From NCBI RefSeq assembly GCF_945859705.1, contig NC_079136.1, forward strand, positions 87,233,120-87,297,119: DNA of 64,000 nt. The letters run 5' to 3'. Each line of letters opens with the position of its first letter. The stretch's first letter is position 1. Below are positions 46,537 through 56,731 of the stretch, one piece after another. A program made the position numbers and the translations under genes. The DNA comes from Episyrphus balteatus. Lineage: Eukaryota; Arthropoda; Insecta; Diptera; Syrphidae. Below the pieces are notes generated by a model that searched no databases, had not been told where the DNA came from, and saw only the letters and a list, made by a program, of their open reading frames with translations.

Positions 46537-47910
46537 CACAGTGCGTTGACTAGTGAACAAAAATAAAAAAAAAAACAAAAATGCAATATTGGTCTTCTAA
46601 GCTATGGAGCTGGTCAAGCATTTATGTTAAATTACTGTTTTTGGCTGTTTTTAATTTTGTTTTGCTCATTTTGGGGGATTAGCGGGACTTTCAAAAACAC
46701 TGAAAAAAATTTTAGTCATTTTGATAACTCGAGATTTTTTTTTTGTGCATTTTCATTTGGTTCGTATAAGAAAAGTACCAAAGTTTTATTTTTTTTTTAT
46801 TTGTGAATAATAATCATGGATACATTGAGAACTTGTATGAGTAGTTATATTTAATTTTTTAAATAAATTTGAATTTTAGTGAATTATCGAAAAAAGTTCC
46901 TTTTTAAGGCATAAAATTTCATCTAAATTAAGCCTACAAAGTTGTAGTAGCAAATTGTAGCACAATGATTTATGGCATTATCTTGTGTTGTTATTGCTCT
47001 TTGAGAACACGTTTAGTTTCATTGCTAACTTTTGCTAACCTTTAAAATATTTGACTTTTTGTAGGCCAAAGTCGGACCAGAAAAAATTAACGACTTTTTG
47101 AAAGGTGGATTTGTTTTGGCAAAAACAGGGGAGAAGATGAAGATATTGAAATTATTTTGAATTAGTTAAGTAAATACTAGCAACTGCCACATAAAGTATT
47201 TTAAGAAAAAAATTGATAAATTTCGACATAAATCTTGATCCGAGGGGGAAGAAATGCATAAAAAACAGCTTTTTAACGATTTTTTCCATTTTGGATATGT
47301 TTATAAATTAATTAAAGCAAAGTATAGCAACATTTTTAGTGTAGTTACACTGTATTAATATTTACTTTGTGGAAATGTAAAGTTGTCATGCTAATTTTTG
47401 CTAACCTTAAAAATTTTCAAAATTTCTAGGACAAGGTCAAATCTTTAAAAAATTTAAAAATTTATAAAAATGGATTTTTTTTTTATAAAAAATCACGAAT
47501 TGAATATGTTAATAATTATTCTGTATGAATTATTTTATTTTATATTTCTTTAACTCATCTAGGTAATCAAATTTCTTAAATTTGGTGCAAATGGTGCAAA
47601 CCGTTTTTAAGGTATAAACAATCATATACAAAAGTAGGCGTGGCAAAGGGCGGAAAGGGTCTAAACTATTTTTTTAATTTTCACACTCATCTAGATAATC
47701 AAATTTTCTAAATTTGAATCAAATGGTGCACGCCGTTTTCTAGATATAAATAATCATATACAAAAGTGGGCGTGGCAGGGGGCGTGAAAATTTCGTCAAA
47801 TTTTTTAGAATTTCTCTTTATTACATCTACAACAATTTTTCTTTGCAAAATCAATTCCTTTTTATAAAATTGATTTTTGTCCACCATCTCCATACAATCG
47901 CCACACTGTG
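46537..47910. mobile_element. Transib-type element T2, TSD CGTCG, inside a LINE
   Basis: The ends are CACAGTGCGTTGACTAG (left) and the complement of CACAGTGTGGCGATTGTATG (right), flanked by CGTCG at 46532-46536 and 47911-47915. The right end is close to the T1 ends. It is 1374 bp and non-coding, with two GGCGTGGCA-type tandem units at 47630-47800 and TGCTAATTTTTGCTAACCTT words. It splits the reverse transcriptase exactly at the codons for its GFRQGDA motif. Confidence 0.84.
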
Positions 47911-47915
47911 CGTCG

Positions 47916-48260
47916 CCTTGTCGAAAACCTTTTTCGACATCAAATGCTTCGGTTAGGTCTTTGGCGACTCTGACGGAGCAGCGTGCATTCTCCATCGTCA
48001 TCCTGCACAGCCGGACGAGCTTGGCAGGAATGCCAAACATAGCTCTATACAGTTCATCTCTATAGATACTGTCATACGCGGCCTTAAAATCAATGAACAG
48101 GTGGTGGGTATCGATTTGTTGTTCCTGGGTTTTTTTCCAAGATCTGTCATAATGTGAATATTTGATAGATGGTGGACTTTCCTGGTCTAAAGCCACACTG
48201 ATAAGGACCTACCTATCAGATTGTTGACGAACGGCTTCAGACTTGTGAATTGTGTAATTT
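47916..48260 (-). pseudogene. Non-LTR retrotransposon ORF2, upstream reverse transcriptase part
   Basis: The minus-strand frame reads QIDTHHLFIDFKAAYDSIYR, ELYRAMFGIPAKLVRLCRMT, MENARCSVRVAKDL and EAFDVEKGFRQGDA: the first catalytic Asp block (FIDFKAAYD) and the GFRQGD block of LINE reverse transcriptases. Upstream, a frame-shifted KPFVNNLIG remains near 48220. It is interrupted by the element at 46537-47910. Confidence 0.87.
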
Positions 48261-50298
48261 TGTAGAGCCTCGGTTCAGAGTTCAGCTATACTCATAATTA
48301 AAAAGAGAATTCATTGCAAACAACTTTAATCCCAAAAAATAAAAAGGAAATTCGTTCAAATAAAAAACTTATGAATTTAGAAATTAAGTTTCAAGCACTC
48401 CATTTATTTTTATGGGGTGAAATAGTTTTTTTTTTGACAATTCAAAAATGTTAATCCCTTTTGCGATAGTTACATAGCAAGGTTTTAAGGTTTTAATTTT
48501 GTTCTATCCTAACTGTTTTCTTGATGTACCTAATGTATAACGAAATGATGCAAGTTAAGCTACCTCTGTAAACTGTAATTTATGTTGTGAATGGTACTTA
48601 TTTTGAGTCAAAATAGAAATATTAAGATCACAATGTGATTATTCCATCGCTGGCCGTTACCTTGCCCAAATCTAAACTTTAAAAGATGAAATGAGAGGCA
48701 AACTAAAAAATACAAAAAATCATCAGCACAACGACAATGATGACGAAATGACGATAGATAAAAAAAAAAAAACAACAACAACAACAAATATAGAGGTAGG
48801 TACACACAAGTGCATAACAATAACAAAAGATCTCTCAACATTAACAATCCTTGGGGTTCACGTTCATTCCTGTTGGATTCACAAACTCACTCACTCCTTC
48901 ACTTCACAGCTCTCTTGTTTCATTCAATAAAAAAAAAATCCTATAAACATTCAACAAATAAAAAAAAATAAACATACACCATAGTTTCATCAATTTCAAT
49001 TTAAAAAGAACAATTTGAAAAAAAAAATAAAATGAATAAAAAAACTTACAAATCTGTCTTCTTTTAATCCAAACCCGAATTCAAATTGGGAAAAAAATTA
49101 TTTTTTTTTCTTCTTTTTCTTCGTCTGATAAAAAAAAAATCACTCACTCACTCTTCTTTCTCAATTCATACACTCACAGTCTTTATAGAGAGACAAGTGT
49201 ATGTGTGGTGTATACAACTTTTTTTTTATATATTTTTTATCTCTTTCACTCGTTCTGTCTACTACAGTCTCTGTGCTCCTTGCTCTTTCGTGTTTTATTT
49301 ATTTTTTCAAATTAATTTTTTCTTTGAGAAAAAATCGACAAGAATTTCATTCCAAAATAACTACACACACAACAAAACGGCATAAATGAATAAAAAAAAA
49401 AAACGAAGACATCAACGGGAGAAGCGAGATGAAAAGAAAAAAAGATTTCTCAAGTAGCGACAGGAACTTATTTGTTTTTTTTTTTCAATTTACTTTTTTT
49501 TTAAAGGATATTTTTTTTAAATAATAATTTTATTTTTCTCTTCAGTGGGAAATCAAAGTTTATTTTTTTTTTTCCTTTAAATTATTATTTTGTACAAAAT
49601 TGACAAATTTTTTTCTTTTGATCAAGTCGATTATTATGGCACCACAGATACACACACGGTCTTTTTTTTTTTTCTTCTTTTTCGTCGATATTACTCGCGA
49701 TGAATGAACGTGATAAAAGCAATTTTATCTCAAGGAAAAATGTTGATAACTTGATTTTTTTTCCCTTGAATTTTGAGTTGTTTCTACGAAGATAAATTAA
49801 TTTTTTTTTTTTTGATAAATTTTGTTTCTCAATTGGATTAGGGAAAACCCATTTGGTCGGGAAAATTGTATGTGCTTTGTCCTAGTTCGACTTTTTTTTC
49901 TTTTTCTTTTTTTTTGTTAAAATTGAGACGACGAAATTGACTACCGACAACCACGACAGAGACAAATGGGCTGATTTGTGATGAAGCTGGTGCACTGCGC
50001 TGCTCTTGGACTTACGCTAGAATTCATTTTGAGTGAATTTTTTGTTTCGATTCGGTTGTGTTCTATTGGTCATTGAGGGAATTACGATGTGTAGGAGTTG
50101 GGAAGGGAGTTTTTGTGTTTGGTGGGTAGGTGGCGGTTGGAAAATAATTGTTTATTATTTTCTAATACAGATGGCTGAAGTGAAAAACAATGTGGCCACT
50201 TGTTTTGTTTTGGACTAGGGCAAATAAAATCTCGTTATATAAAATTATAGGAGTGAATCACACTTCTTTTATGTATGTAGGTAGATCTGGAGTTTGGT
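48261..50298. other. Single-copy interval, possible regulatory or 5'-UTR DNA
   Basis: It holds many A/T homopolymers and CACTCACTCACTC-like runs (49140) but none of the window's repeat families. The interval 49400-50220 has CTTTTT/AAAAA tracts and TACGCTAGAATTCATTTTG. No exon with good splice sites and homology is recognised. It lies between the cic candidate start and wkd. Confidence 0.35.
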
Positions 50299-50689
50299 CA
50301 TAGAGGAAGGAATACCTAGAGACGCGACTTCGGTTGGTTTTTCATCTCCACCCTACAAGCTGCAATGAGAGGAAAAACTCCACAGTGCTTATATGTGGTA
50401 GTTTTCCCGTGCATTTTAAATGGCACCAACACATTCAACTGTGGAGTTGTGCTCAAAACAATTAAAAACAATTTAAGTGCTCAGTAGAGGAATTAATTCA
50501 TAAAAAAATAATATAATAAATTCAAAACACGAACCTTTTTTTTTATTTCTGTACATATTTATTGAAAGGTGGGTGTCTGGAGTGAGCTATTTGAGCTATT
50601 CAAGTTCATGTACAAACCAAAATCATGTTTAAATTCAATGTTTGTGAGGACATCTACTGGTGAAAGGAAGGTATTAAACGCATTATACC

Positions 50690-50874
50690 CATTGTATATA
50701 TATTCCTATAGTACTCTCATGAAGTAGAATTTTCTGTTTTGCGTCGCCACCGCTGGGCTCGCTAGTTTATTTTATATTTGAACCTTATGCAGAAAATTGA
50801 AATGCAGATCTACCAAAAGATGTCGCTGTAGTATTTTCTTCGATTGATAGTACTATAGAAATATATATACAATG
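50690..50874. mobile_element. CATTG MITE copy 1, TSD TTATACC
   Basis: It is 185 bp with ends CATTGTATATATA and the complement. The 7-bp TTATACC lies at 50683-50689 and 50875-50881. The core has GCGTCGCCACCGCTGGG and AAAAGATGTCGCTGTAG. It is in reverse orientation to copies 2 and 3. Confidence 0.88.
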
Positions 50875-50881
50875 TTATACC

Positions 50882-51070
50882 CATTGTATATATGTATATT
50901 TCTATAGTACTATCAATCCATGAAAATACTTTAGCGACATCTTTTGGTAAATCTGCACTTCAATTTTCTGCATAAGGTTCAAACATAAAATAAACTAGCG
51001 ATCCCAGCGGTGGCGACGCAAAATAGAAAATTCTACTTCATGAGAGTACTATAAGAATATATATACAATG
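50882..51070. mobile_element. CATTG MITE copy 2, TSD TTATACC
   Basis: It is 189 bp, immediately follows copy 1 and uses the same middle TTATACC as its left duplication, with another at 51071-51077. It is inverted relative to copy 1. Confidence 0.88.
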
Positions 51071-51212
51071 TTATACCTTTCACACGTATTCACAGATAGA
51101 AAAACAAGAGAAAAATAAGAGAGATGTATACCAATTATCTGAAATTCAATTTGCGGGTGTTTTAGGCCAGGGGGGTACGAGTCGGCTCTCTATAGGTATT
51201 CCTTCCTCTATG

Positions 51213-52905
51213 AGTTTGGTCACGATGTTCACGGGGCTTACCCCCGTTTTTTCTTTTTTTTATTATTATGAGAATTTGATCAAATACAAGCCTAATATCT
51301 GACTGATTTGTTTTTGTGTTAGTGATAATCCGAAAACTTTCATAAAGTCTCTTCCATTTTGTCCCAATTAAAAAACCGCTGTGGGACCACTTTACTTCAA
51401 TTGAAGTTGATCTATTTTTTCTTGTCGTGTCAACGTCTTGTAAATTAATAAACTCCAGCTCCATCCAGAAAAAACATGACTCATTTTCTCCAGTTCCGCG
51501 TGAGCCTGTTAGCAGTGTGGTATAAATTGCAATTTAAAATTTAAATTAAACTATTATAGATACAAAAATCTACCATAGCTTATTTGAAAGGTTATGCCAA
51601 ACGTGAACACGAAGAAACGGCTCTTAAAACATTTCATCATGAAATGAGGTAAATGAGGGTAATATGAAATGGTTAAAAAAATTATTTTCTAAACGGTTGG
51701 TCGTATTTAAATTTTTTTTTAATCGATAGATAAATTTTTTAAATAAATGGCGTAGGCAATGAAAAAGTTCTATAAAATTTCAAAACTAAGTTATGAATGG
51801 TTTCCTAAAACGAAAAAAATTTAAAAGACCTCCGACAAAGTAGTTATTACAGATAGAGGGGATCTTTTTCGAAAATTTGAAAGATGCCATTACTGAAAAG
51901 ATAATTAAAACAAATTAAAGCGTCTAATAACTTTTTTTTGAGGCCCTAAAGGAGATGGGGCAAAATTATATGGGACCTGGGCCATGAGCGTACATTAATC
52001 AGACTAGTCTCAAAATGTAGCTGGAGGTTAGTATATTCAATCTATGATTTTTTTTTCAAATCGTAAGTCAGGGTCTTGAGATGCAAGGCTCCAAAGTTCG
52101 TTCTAATAACCCTTACTTGTCCCTTTTACATGCAAATATCATGAGAGCTACAAGAGGTATATTCAATGTTGCCACAATGTTACTAAAGTAACAAAAGTGT
52201 AACTTTTTTTAAATATTTAATAAGTTTGTTACCATGTTACTTTTTATTCCGTTTTGTTACCCTTTTTTTTCAATAAAATTTTGTTTGTTTTTCGTTGAAA
52301 TAGATTGAAAATTTCAACCGAAAGCATTTTTTTCTTCCACAATTTATGCAATAACTATGCCTATTTAGCAGGCAACAATGATCTGTTTATGGTTAAAAAA
52401 GTTTTAAATCTATTCTTTGTATAAAACCTATTTGTATTCGCTTAGGACAAAATGGATGGGAGTTAATGAAGGGAAAATTTAATGTGTTAACATTTATAAA
52501 ATGTTTAATTTTAGGCTAGACGAGTCAAGAAATTCTTCTCAAAAGAAGTTCTAAATTTCTGTTTTTAAATTATTCTACAGTAAAAATATGCATTAAATTT
52601 TGAAAGTAACATTTTTTAATCTTAAAATATCTACATAATAATCTAAATGCTCTTGAGGATTTATAACATCTTTTAATAATTCACAAGAAGGCAAAACTGT
52701 TTCAAATGCAGGGTTATTTTTCGGAAAGATATGTATAAAACCTAATAAATAGTTCTCTCCGCCTCCAGAACGTTTTTTTAAACTTTATTTATTAAAACCT
52801 AGATGAGAAACGAAAAATCCTACACAAAAATGGCACAACTAAAAATAATAAATTAAAATTAAATTTTTTAAGTCCTCAAAGTCGACAGCGAAAATGATAA
52901 TGGGG
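51213..52905. other. Interval without recognised genes
   Basis: A minus-strand frame at 51240-51464 (SIEVKWSHSGFLIGTKWKRL) looks protein-like but I do not recognise it, and it has no splice or neighbour support. The rest is AT-rich with short frames. Confidence 0.5.
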
Positions 52906-52999
52906 ACTTTTCACGAGTCGATTTTTGCCGTGCGGCGAAGCTTTTCGACTCGTGTGAACGACCAACATATCGTGCGGCTAAAATCGACTCGTGAAAAGT
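52906..52999. repeat. Short hairpin, ACTTTTCACGAGTCGATTTT ends
   Basis: The 94-bp inverted repeat has arms of about 30 bp (ACTTTTCACGAGTCGATTTT, then GCCGTGCGG or GCCGCACGA). It is a possible minimal MITE. Confidence 0.75.
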
Positions 53000-53798
53000 G
53001 GGCAAAACGAAAAAACATCATCAAGAATTCTGTCAAAGTAAACAAAAATGAATTAAATTAAAGCCAATATAAAATAAAAACGTCAACACAGAGTTCTTTA
53101 TAAAAGAAAAAAGGGCCAGGAAAACTCTCCACATAATCCGGAAAGCTGTGAACTGAAAAACTGAAAGCATATTGAAATTTTGATTTCGTTGACAAAATAT
53201 TATTTCAGCCTCGTATTAGGCTCAAACTGAAAATTTCGTTCTGCTTTTTGAATTTATTCTACTAGTTTATTTTATTTCACCTCTTTTTCGCTGCAGCAAC
53301 TTGCTAGACTTCGTAATAATAAGCTTTCAAATAAGATAAGATTCGTTTTTACGACTTTTTTCCCATTTGTTACTCTTTTTGAAAAATTTTGTTACTTTTC
53401 TAAAAAAGCCTGCGGCGACACTGGGTATATTGATGTTTTTGATGATGATTTGATTTTATGAATACTGATTGAACTGTAGACATATGATTAAGGAGAATAT
53501 TTTTAGCTGAAATAATATAAGCTTTCAGATAGTAGGAGTATAATACAGTACAAATGAAGTTAATGTCAAAATTTGATCGTCAAATTTGACAAAATTTGAG
53601 ACCATGTCAATATTTTCACTTTTAAATTACCGATGAAAAACGCACATAAACCATACCATTACCATATTCCGACAAGAAACAAAGAAAATTTGTTATTTTT
53701 CAATTTATATTCTTTTTAAATAACATTTTATAAATTAAAACAAAAACAACTCTTGAGGCTTTGTGTAATAGCTTTGACATTGCTAATTTGAAAGGTTA
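53000..53798. other. Interval without recognised genes
   Basis: AT-rich sequence without recognised repeats, coding frames or RNA genes. Confidence 0.55.
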
Positions 53799-53885
53799 AG
53801 CCTAGTACGCAGATCGGCCTTAAATGTATCTTTCATACAAATTTATTCCTCCCAAGATTTCGTTTCGCTTCAGCTGCGTACTGCT
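53799..53885. mobile_element. AGCCTAGTACGC MITE, 87 bp
   Basis: The ends are AGCCTAGTACGCAG and GCGTACTGCT, with TTA on both sides. The right TTA is also the left duplication of the next copy. Confidence 0.72.
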
Positions 53886-53888
53886 TTA

Positions 53889-54140
53889 AGCCTAGTACGC
53901 TGCTGAAGCGAAATGAAAAATTTTGAAGTCTCCAAAGTAAACAGCGGACTTGTTAACGAAAAAATACCATCAGGTATTATAATAGCAAAGTAAAAATAAT
54001 ATAAATATAAATTAAAAAAATCAAGAAACACCCGAAAATAAGTTTAAAAACAAAAACAAAACTTATTTAATTTCGTTCAAGATTCCGTTAACGAAATTTT
54101 GTATGGAAAATTTCGTTTCGCATCAGCAGCGTACTAGTCT
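53889..54140. mobile_element. AGCCTAGTACGC MITE, 252 bp, TSD TTA
   Basis: AGCCTAGTACGCTGCTGAAG faces CATCAGCAGCGTACTAGTCT, with TTA at 53886-53888 and 54141-54143. This is the PIF/Harbinger-type 3-bp target. It is non-coding. Confidence 0.8.
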
Positions 54141-54262
54141 TTAACATGAAAAAAAAAAAACACAAAATGATAAAAGAAAATAAAAGGTAATTTTTCTTAG
54201 CTTTTTCTTGTAAATTATTTATTAGATTCAAAAAATTATTTCCCTTTTACATTATGGATTCA

Positions 54263-54763
54263 AGCCTAGTACGCAACTGGAGCGAAACGAAAAATTTTCA
54301 AGTCTTCAAAGTCAATAGCAAACATATGTGCCCATGATTATGAAAGTGGACTAAGTCACTTTTTGCATTGTTTAAAGAAAAACTTACATAATAATTTTCT
54401 TATAACGATTTAATTATATTTCTTTTATGAAATCACTAGAGGAGCAATAAAGAAGTTTATTTACTGTAATTTCGCTTTCAAATAAACTTTACCCCTTAAA
54501 TAATAATTATTTTAAGGCAAGATTTGAAACCGTTTTTAGGAGTGACTTAGTCCACTTTCATAATGAAGGGCGCATATGTTAACGATAAAATACCACCGGG
54601 TAATTATAGCAAAGTAAAAATAATAAAAATACCAATAAAAAAATTCAAGAAAAAACATCGTAAAATAAGTTTTGAAGCAATAACAAAATCAATTTTATTT
54701 CGTTCAAGATTTCATTATAGAATTTTTGTATGGAAAATTTCGTTTCGGTTCAGCTGCGTACTC
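54263..54763. mobile_element. AGCCTAGTACGC MITE with a nested hairpin
   Basis: It is a relative of the element at 53889: AGCCTAGTACGCAACTGGAG at the left, TTTCGGTTCAGCTGCGTACT at the right, and shared internal TAGCAAAGTAAAAATAATA. A hairpin (54322-54579; arms ACATATGTGCCC and ATTATGAAAGTGGACTAAGT) interrupts it. Confidence 0.75.
54322..54579. mobile_element. Nested hairpin element, GAAAGTGGACTAAGTCACT arms
   Basis: The arms ATTATGAAAGTGGACTAAGT and ACTTAGTCCACTTTCATAAT are extended outward by ACATATG/CATATGT. The sequence is absent from the related copy at 53889-54140. Confidence 0.75.
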
Positions 54764-54959
54764 AGAAAAATTATTTTATTAAATTAGACAGATTTTTTTC
54801 AGCTTGCGTATTTTTTATGTGTAAAAATTCCGTTTGTTTCTTTATTAAATCGGGAAACTCTAGAGTTCAGCTGAGCATACTCTCCTCAGAGCGAGCTCGA
54901 TGAGGTTACGCTCTAGTTGGTGCTGTTATGAAAAATCCTGTCTGATAACACTGTATGAG

Positions 54960-55170
54960 AACTTTTCTATTTTCTCACAAGATGTCCTTAAACTGTTATA
55001 AAAAGAGCAATGTGTTATAAATCTATTTAGAAAAGTTCTGGTAATATGTATACATTTTTCTATAAACATGTATAATGGTTCTGGTCTCTGATTAAAAACT
55101 ATTCCATTTTCTCACTAGATGTCCTTAATCTGTATAACAACACAGAATACATTTTCTCACTAGATGTCCT
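54960..55170 (+). repeat. Three repeats of TTTCTCACTAGATGTCCTTA
   Basis: The word lies at about 54970, 55112 and 55153, each followed by AACTGTTATA-like sequence and CTGTTATAC. It is a short dispersed or tandem repeat of unknown type. Confidence 0.6.
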
Positions 55171-55220
55171 ATAACTGTTATACAAAACAGGGTATTGTGT
55201 TATAAATGTGTCTCTGCTAA

Positions 55221-55755
55221 GTCAGCTATTACATGAAGCCTCAAGAGGCTTGACTCTTTTTTCGAATTTTCTTTTGATAATCATTCTGTGAGGCGCGTAC
55301 TATTACACGATGCCTCTTGAGTCTTGAGTCAAAGACTCAAATTTGACATTTCTCTTTTGATTTAAGTATTGTTGTTGTTGTATTCCACCAAGAAGCAAAA
55401 AGAATGAAAGGGAATGTTGAAAAAAGAAAGAGTGGAAAAAGAAACGTCAAAAAAGAGTCTCAGAATTTTGGCCCACGACTCGCTCCGGTCGGATAATTTT
55501 TTGTTTGATCTTCTATCTCTTTTGCACTCATTAGTTTTGAAAAGAGGCGCGCCTCTTGAAGGCTTGGCCACACCGGAGGGTATGCGGTAGAGGTACGGGT
55601 AGCGGTAACGATATTTGTATGAAAAAAATTCCACATCTGAACGTTGATATGTCAGTTTGGAGTTTTTTTTCATACAAGTACCGTTACCTCTACCCGTACC
55701 GCTACCGCATACCCTCCGGTGTGGCCAAGCCTTGAGGCTTCATGTAATAGCTGAC
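55221..55755. mobile_element. TIR element GTCAGCTATTACATGAAGCC, TSD TAA
   Basis: GTCAGCTATTACATGAAGCC at the left faces GGCTTCATGTAATAGCTGAC at the right, with TAA at 55218-55220 and 55756-55758. Internal variants (CTATTACACGATGCCTCTTG) suggest an internal duplication. A second element is nested at 55562-55730. Confidence 0.82.
55562..55730. mobile_element. Nested MITE GCTTGGCCACACCGGAGGG
   Basis: The arms are about 55 bp (GCTTGGCCACACCGGAGGGT and its complement, then GTACGGGTAGCGGTAACG). The flanks CTTGAAG and CTTGAGG differ at one base, consistent with a 7-8 bp duplication. It is 169 bp. Confidence 0.8.
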
Positions 55756-55814
55756 TAACGGAACCAAATAGTTTTTGGAAAAAAATTCAATGGGGCAAAA
55801 TGTTAAACGATTAA

Positions 55815-56216
55815 GGGCCAGTTGTATAAACGTGGTTTAGCCTCGGATCAGGAACTTAACCCACCGATTTCGACGGAATAGCTGCGGGTCAACTGTGGTT
55901 CAAGCATGAATGTGGTTATTTCTACATATATGAACCATTGTATATATATTTCTATAGTACTATCAATCCATGAAAATACTTTAGCGACATCTTTTGGTAG
56001 ATCTGCACTTCAATTTTCTGCATAAGGTTCAAACATAAAATAAACTAGCGATCCCAGCGGTGGCGACGCAAAATAGAAAATTCTACTTCATGAGAGTACT
56101 ATAAGAATATATATACAATGTATGAACCTTGAACCAGTGCTAAACTTCAGCCTTGCTACCGATTTCAGAAGATAAAAGTTGCTGATCCACGGATTAAATA
56201 TTTGTACAACTGGCCC
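55815..56216. mobile_element. GGGCCAGTTGTA MITE copy 1, with nested CATTG MITE
   Basis: GGGCCAGTTGTATAAA on the left and TTTGTACAACTGGCCC on the right, with left flank TAA and right flank TCT. An inverted partner lies at 56519-56728. The CATTG MITE at 55936-56120 interrupts it. Confidence 0.8.
55936..56120. mobile_element. CATTG MITE copy 3, TSD TATGAAC
   Basis: It is 185 bp, nearly identical to the copy at 50882-51070 and in the same orientation. TATGAAC lies at 55929-55935 and 56121-56127, confirming a 7-bp duplication for the family. Confidence 0.9.
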
Positions 56217-56292
56217 TCTGACGATAAAAATCAGTTTGATTTTTGACTTAAGCGATGGAGGTGTATTGAAAATCGCTTTTATTTACACTTAT

Positions 56293-56442
56293 AGCCTGGT
56301 ACGCTGCTCGCGCTAAATTTTAGCTCCCATACAAATTATCGAAAATTTTTAGCCGAGATAAAATGGATCCCATACAAGTTATCGATAACTTGTATGGGAA
56401 TTTTATCTCAGCTAAAATTTAGCGCGAGCAGCGTACCAGGCT
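56293..56442. mobile_element. Hairpin MITE AGCCTGGTACGCTGCTCGCG, TSD TAT
   Basis: This is an almost complete palindrome of 150 bp with ends AGCCTGGTACGCTGCTCGCG and its complement, flanked by TAT. It resembles the AGCCTAGTACGC elements at 53.8-54.8 kb and is probably related. Confidence 0.83.
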
Positions 56443-56518
56443 TATCTTGCAAGTGGGGGAGAACGAGAGCGTTGAATGCGATGCACAAATTAAGCTTCGA
56501 ATGCAAAAACAAATCTAA

Positions 56519-56728
56519 GGGCCAGTTGTACAAATATTTAATCCGTGGGTCAGCAACTTTTATCTTCTGAAATCGGTGGTAAGGTTCCAGTTTAGCACCG
56601 CTGCAAGGTCCACATATGTAAAAATAGCCACATATATGCTTGAACCGAAGTTGACCCGCAGCTTATCCGCCGAAATCGGTGGGTTAAATTCCTGATCCGA
56701 GGCTGAACCACGTTTGTACAACTGGCCC
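56519..56728. mobile_element. GGGCCAGTTGTA MITE copy 2, TSD TAA
   Basis: GGGCCAGTTGTACAAATATT and the complement of GGGCCAGTTGTACAAACGTG, with TAA at 56516-56518 and 56729-56731. It is opposite in orientation to copy 1. It is uninterrupted, so it shows what copy 1 looked like before the CATTG insertion. Confidence 0.87.
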
Positions 56729-56731
56729 TAA

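Larger units (their letters stand above)
50299..51212. mobile_element. hAT-like element, 8-bp TSD AGTTTGGT
   Basis: The TIRs CATAGAGGAAGGAATACC and GGTATTCCTTCCTCTATG match over 18 bp without mismatch. AGTTTGGT lies on both sides (50291-50298 and 51213-51220). An 8-bp duplication with CA...TG ends is the hAT pattern. It is non-autonomous, and two MITE copies lie inside it. Confidence 0.87.

Noticed and set aside
51162..51464. Minus-strand frame SIEVKWSHSGFLIGTKWKRL
   Set aside because: It looks protein-like but has no recognisable family, splice sites or copy in the window, and it overlaps the hAT-like element's end.
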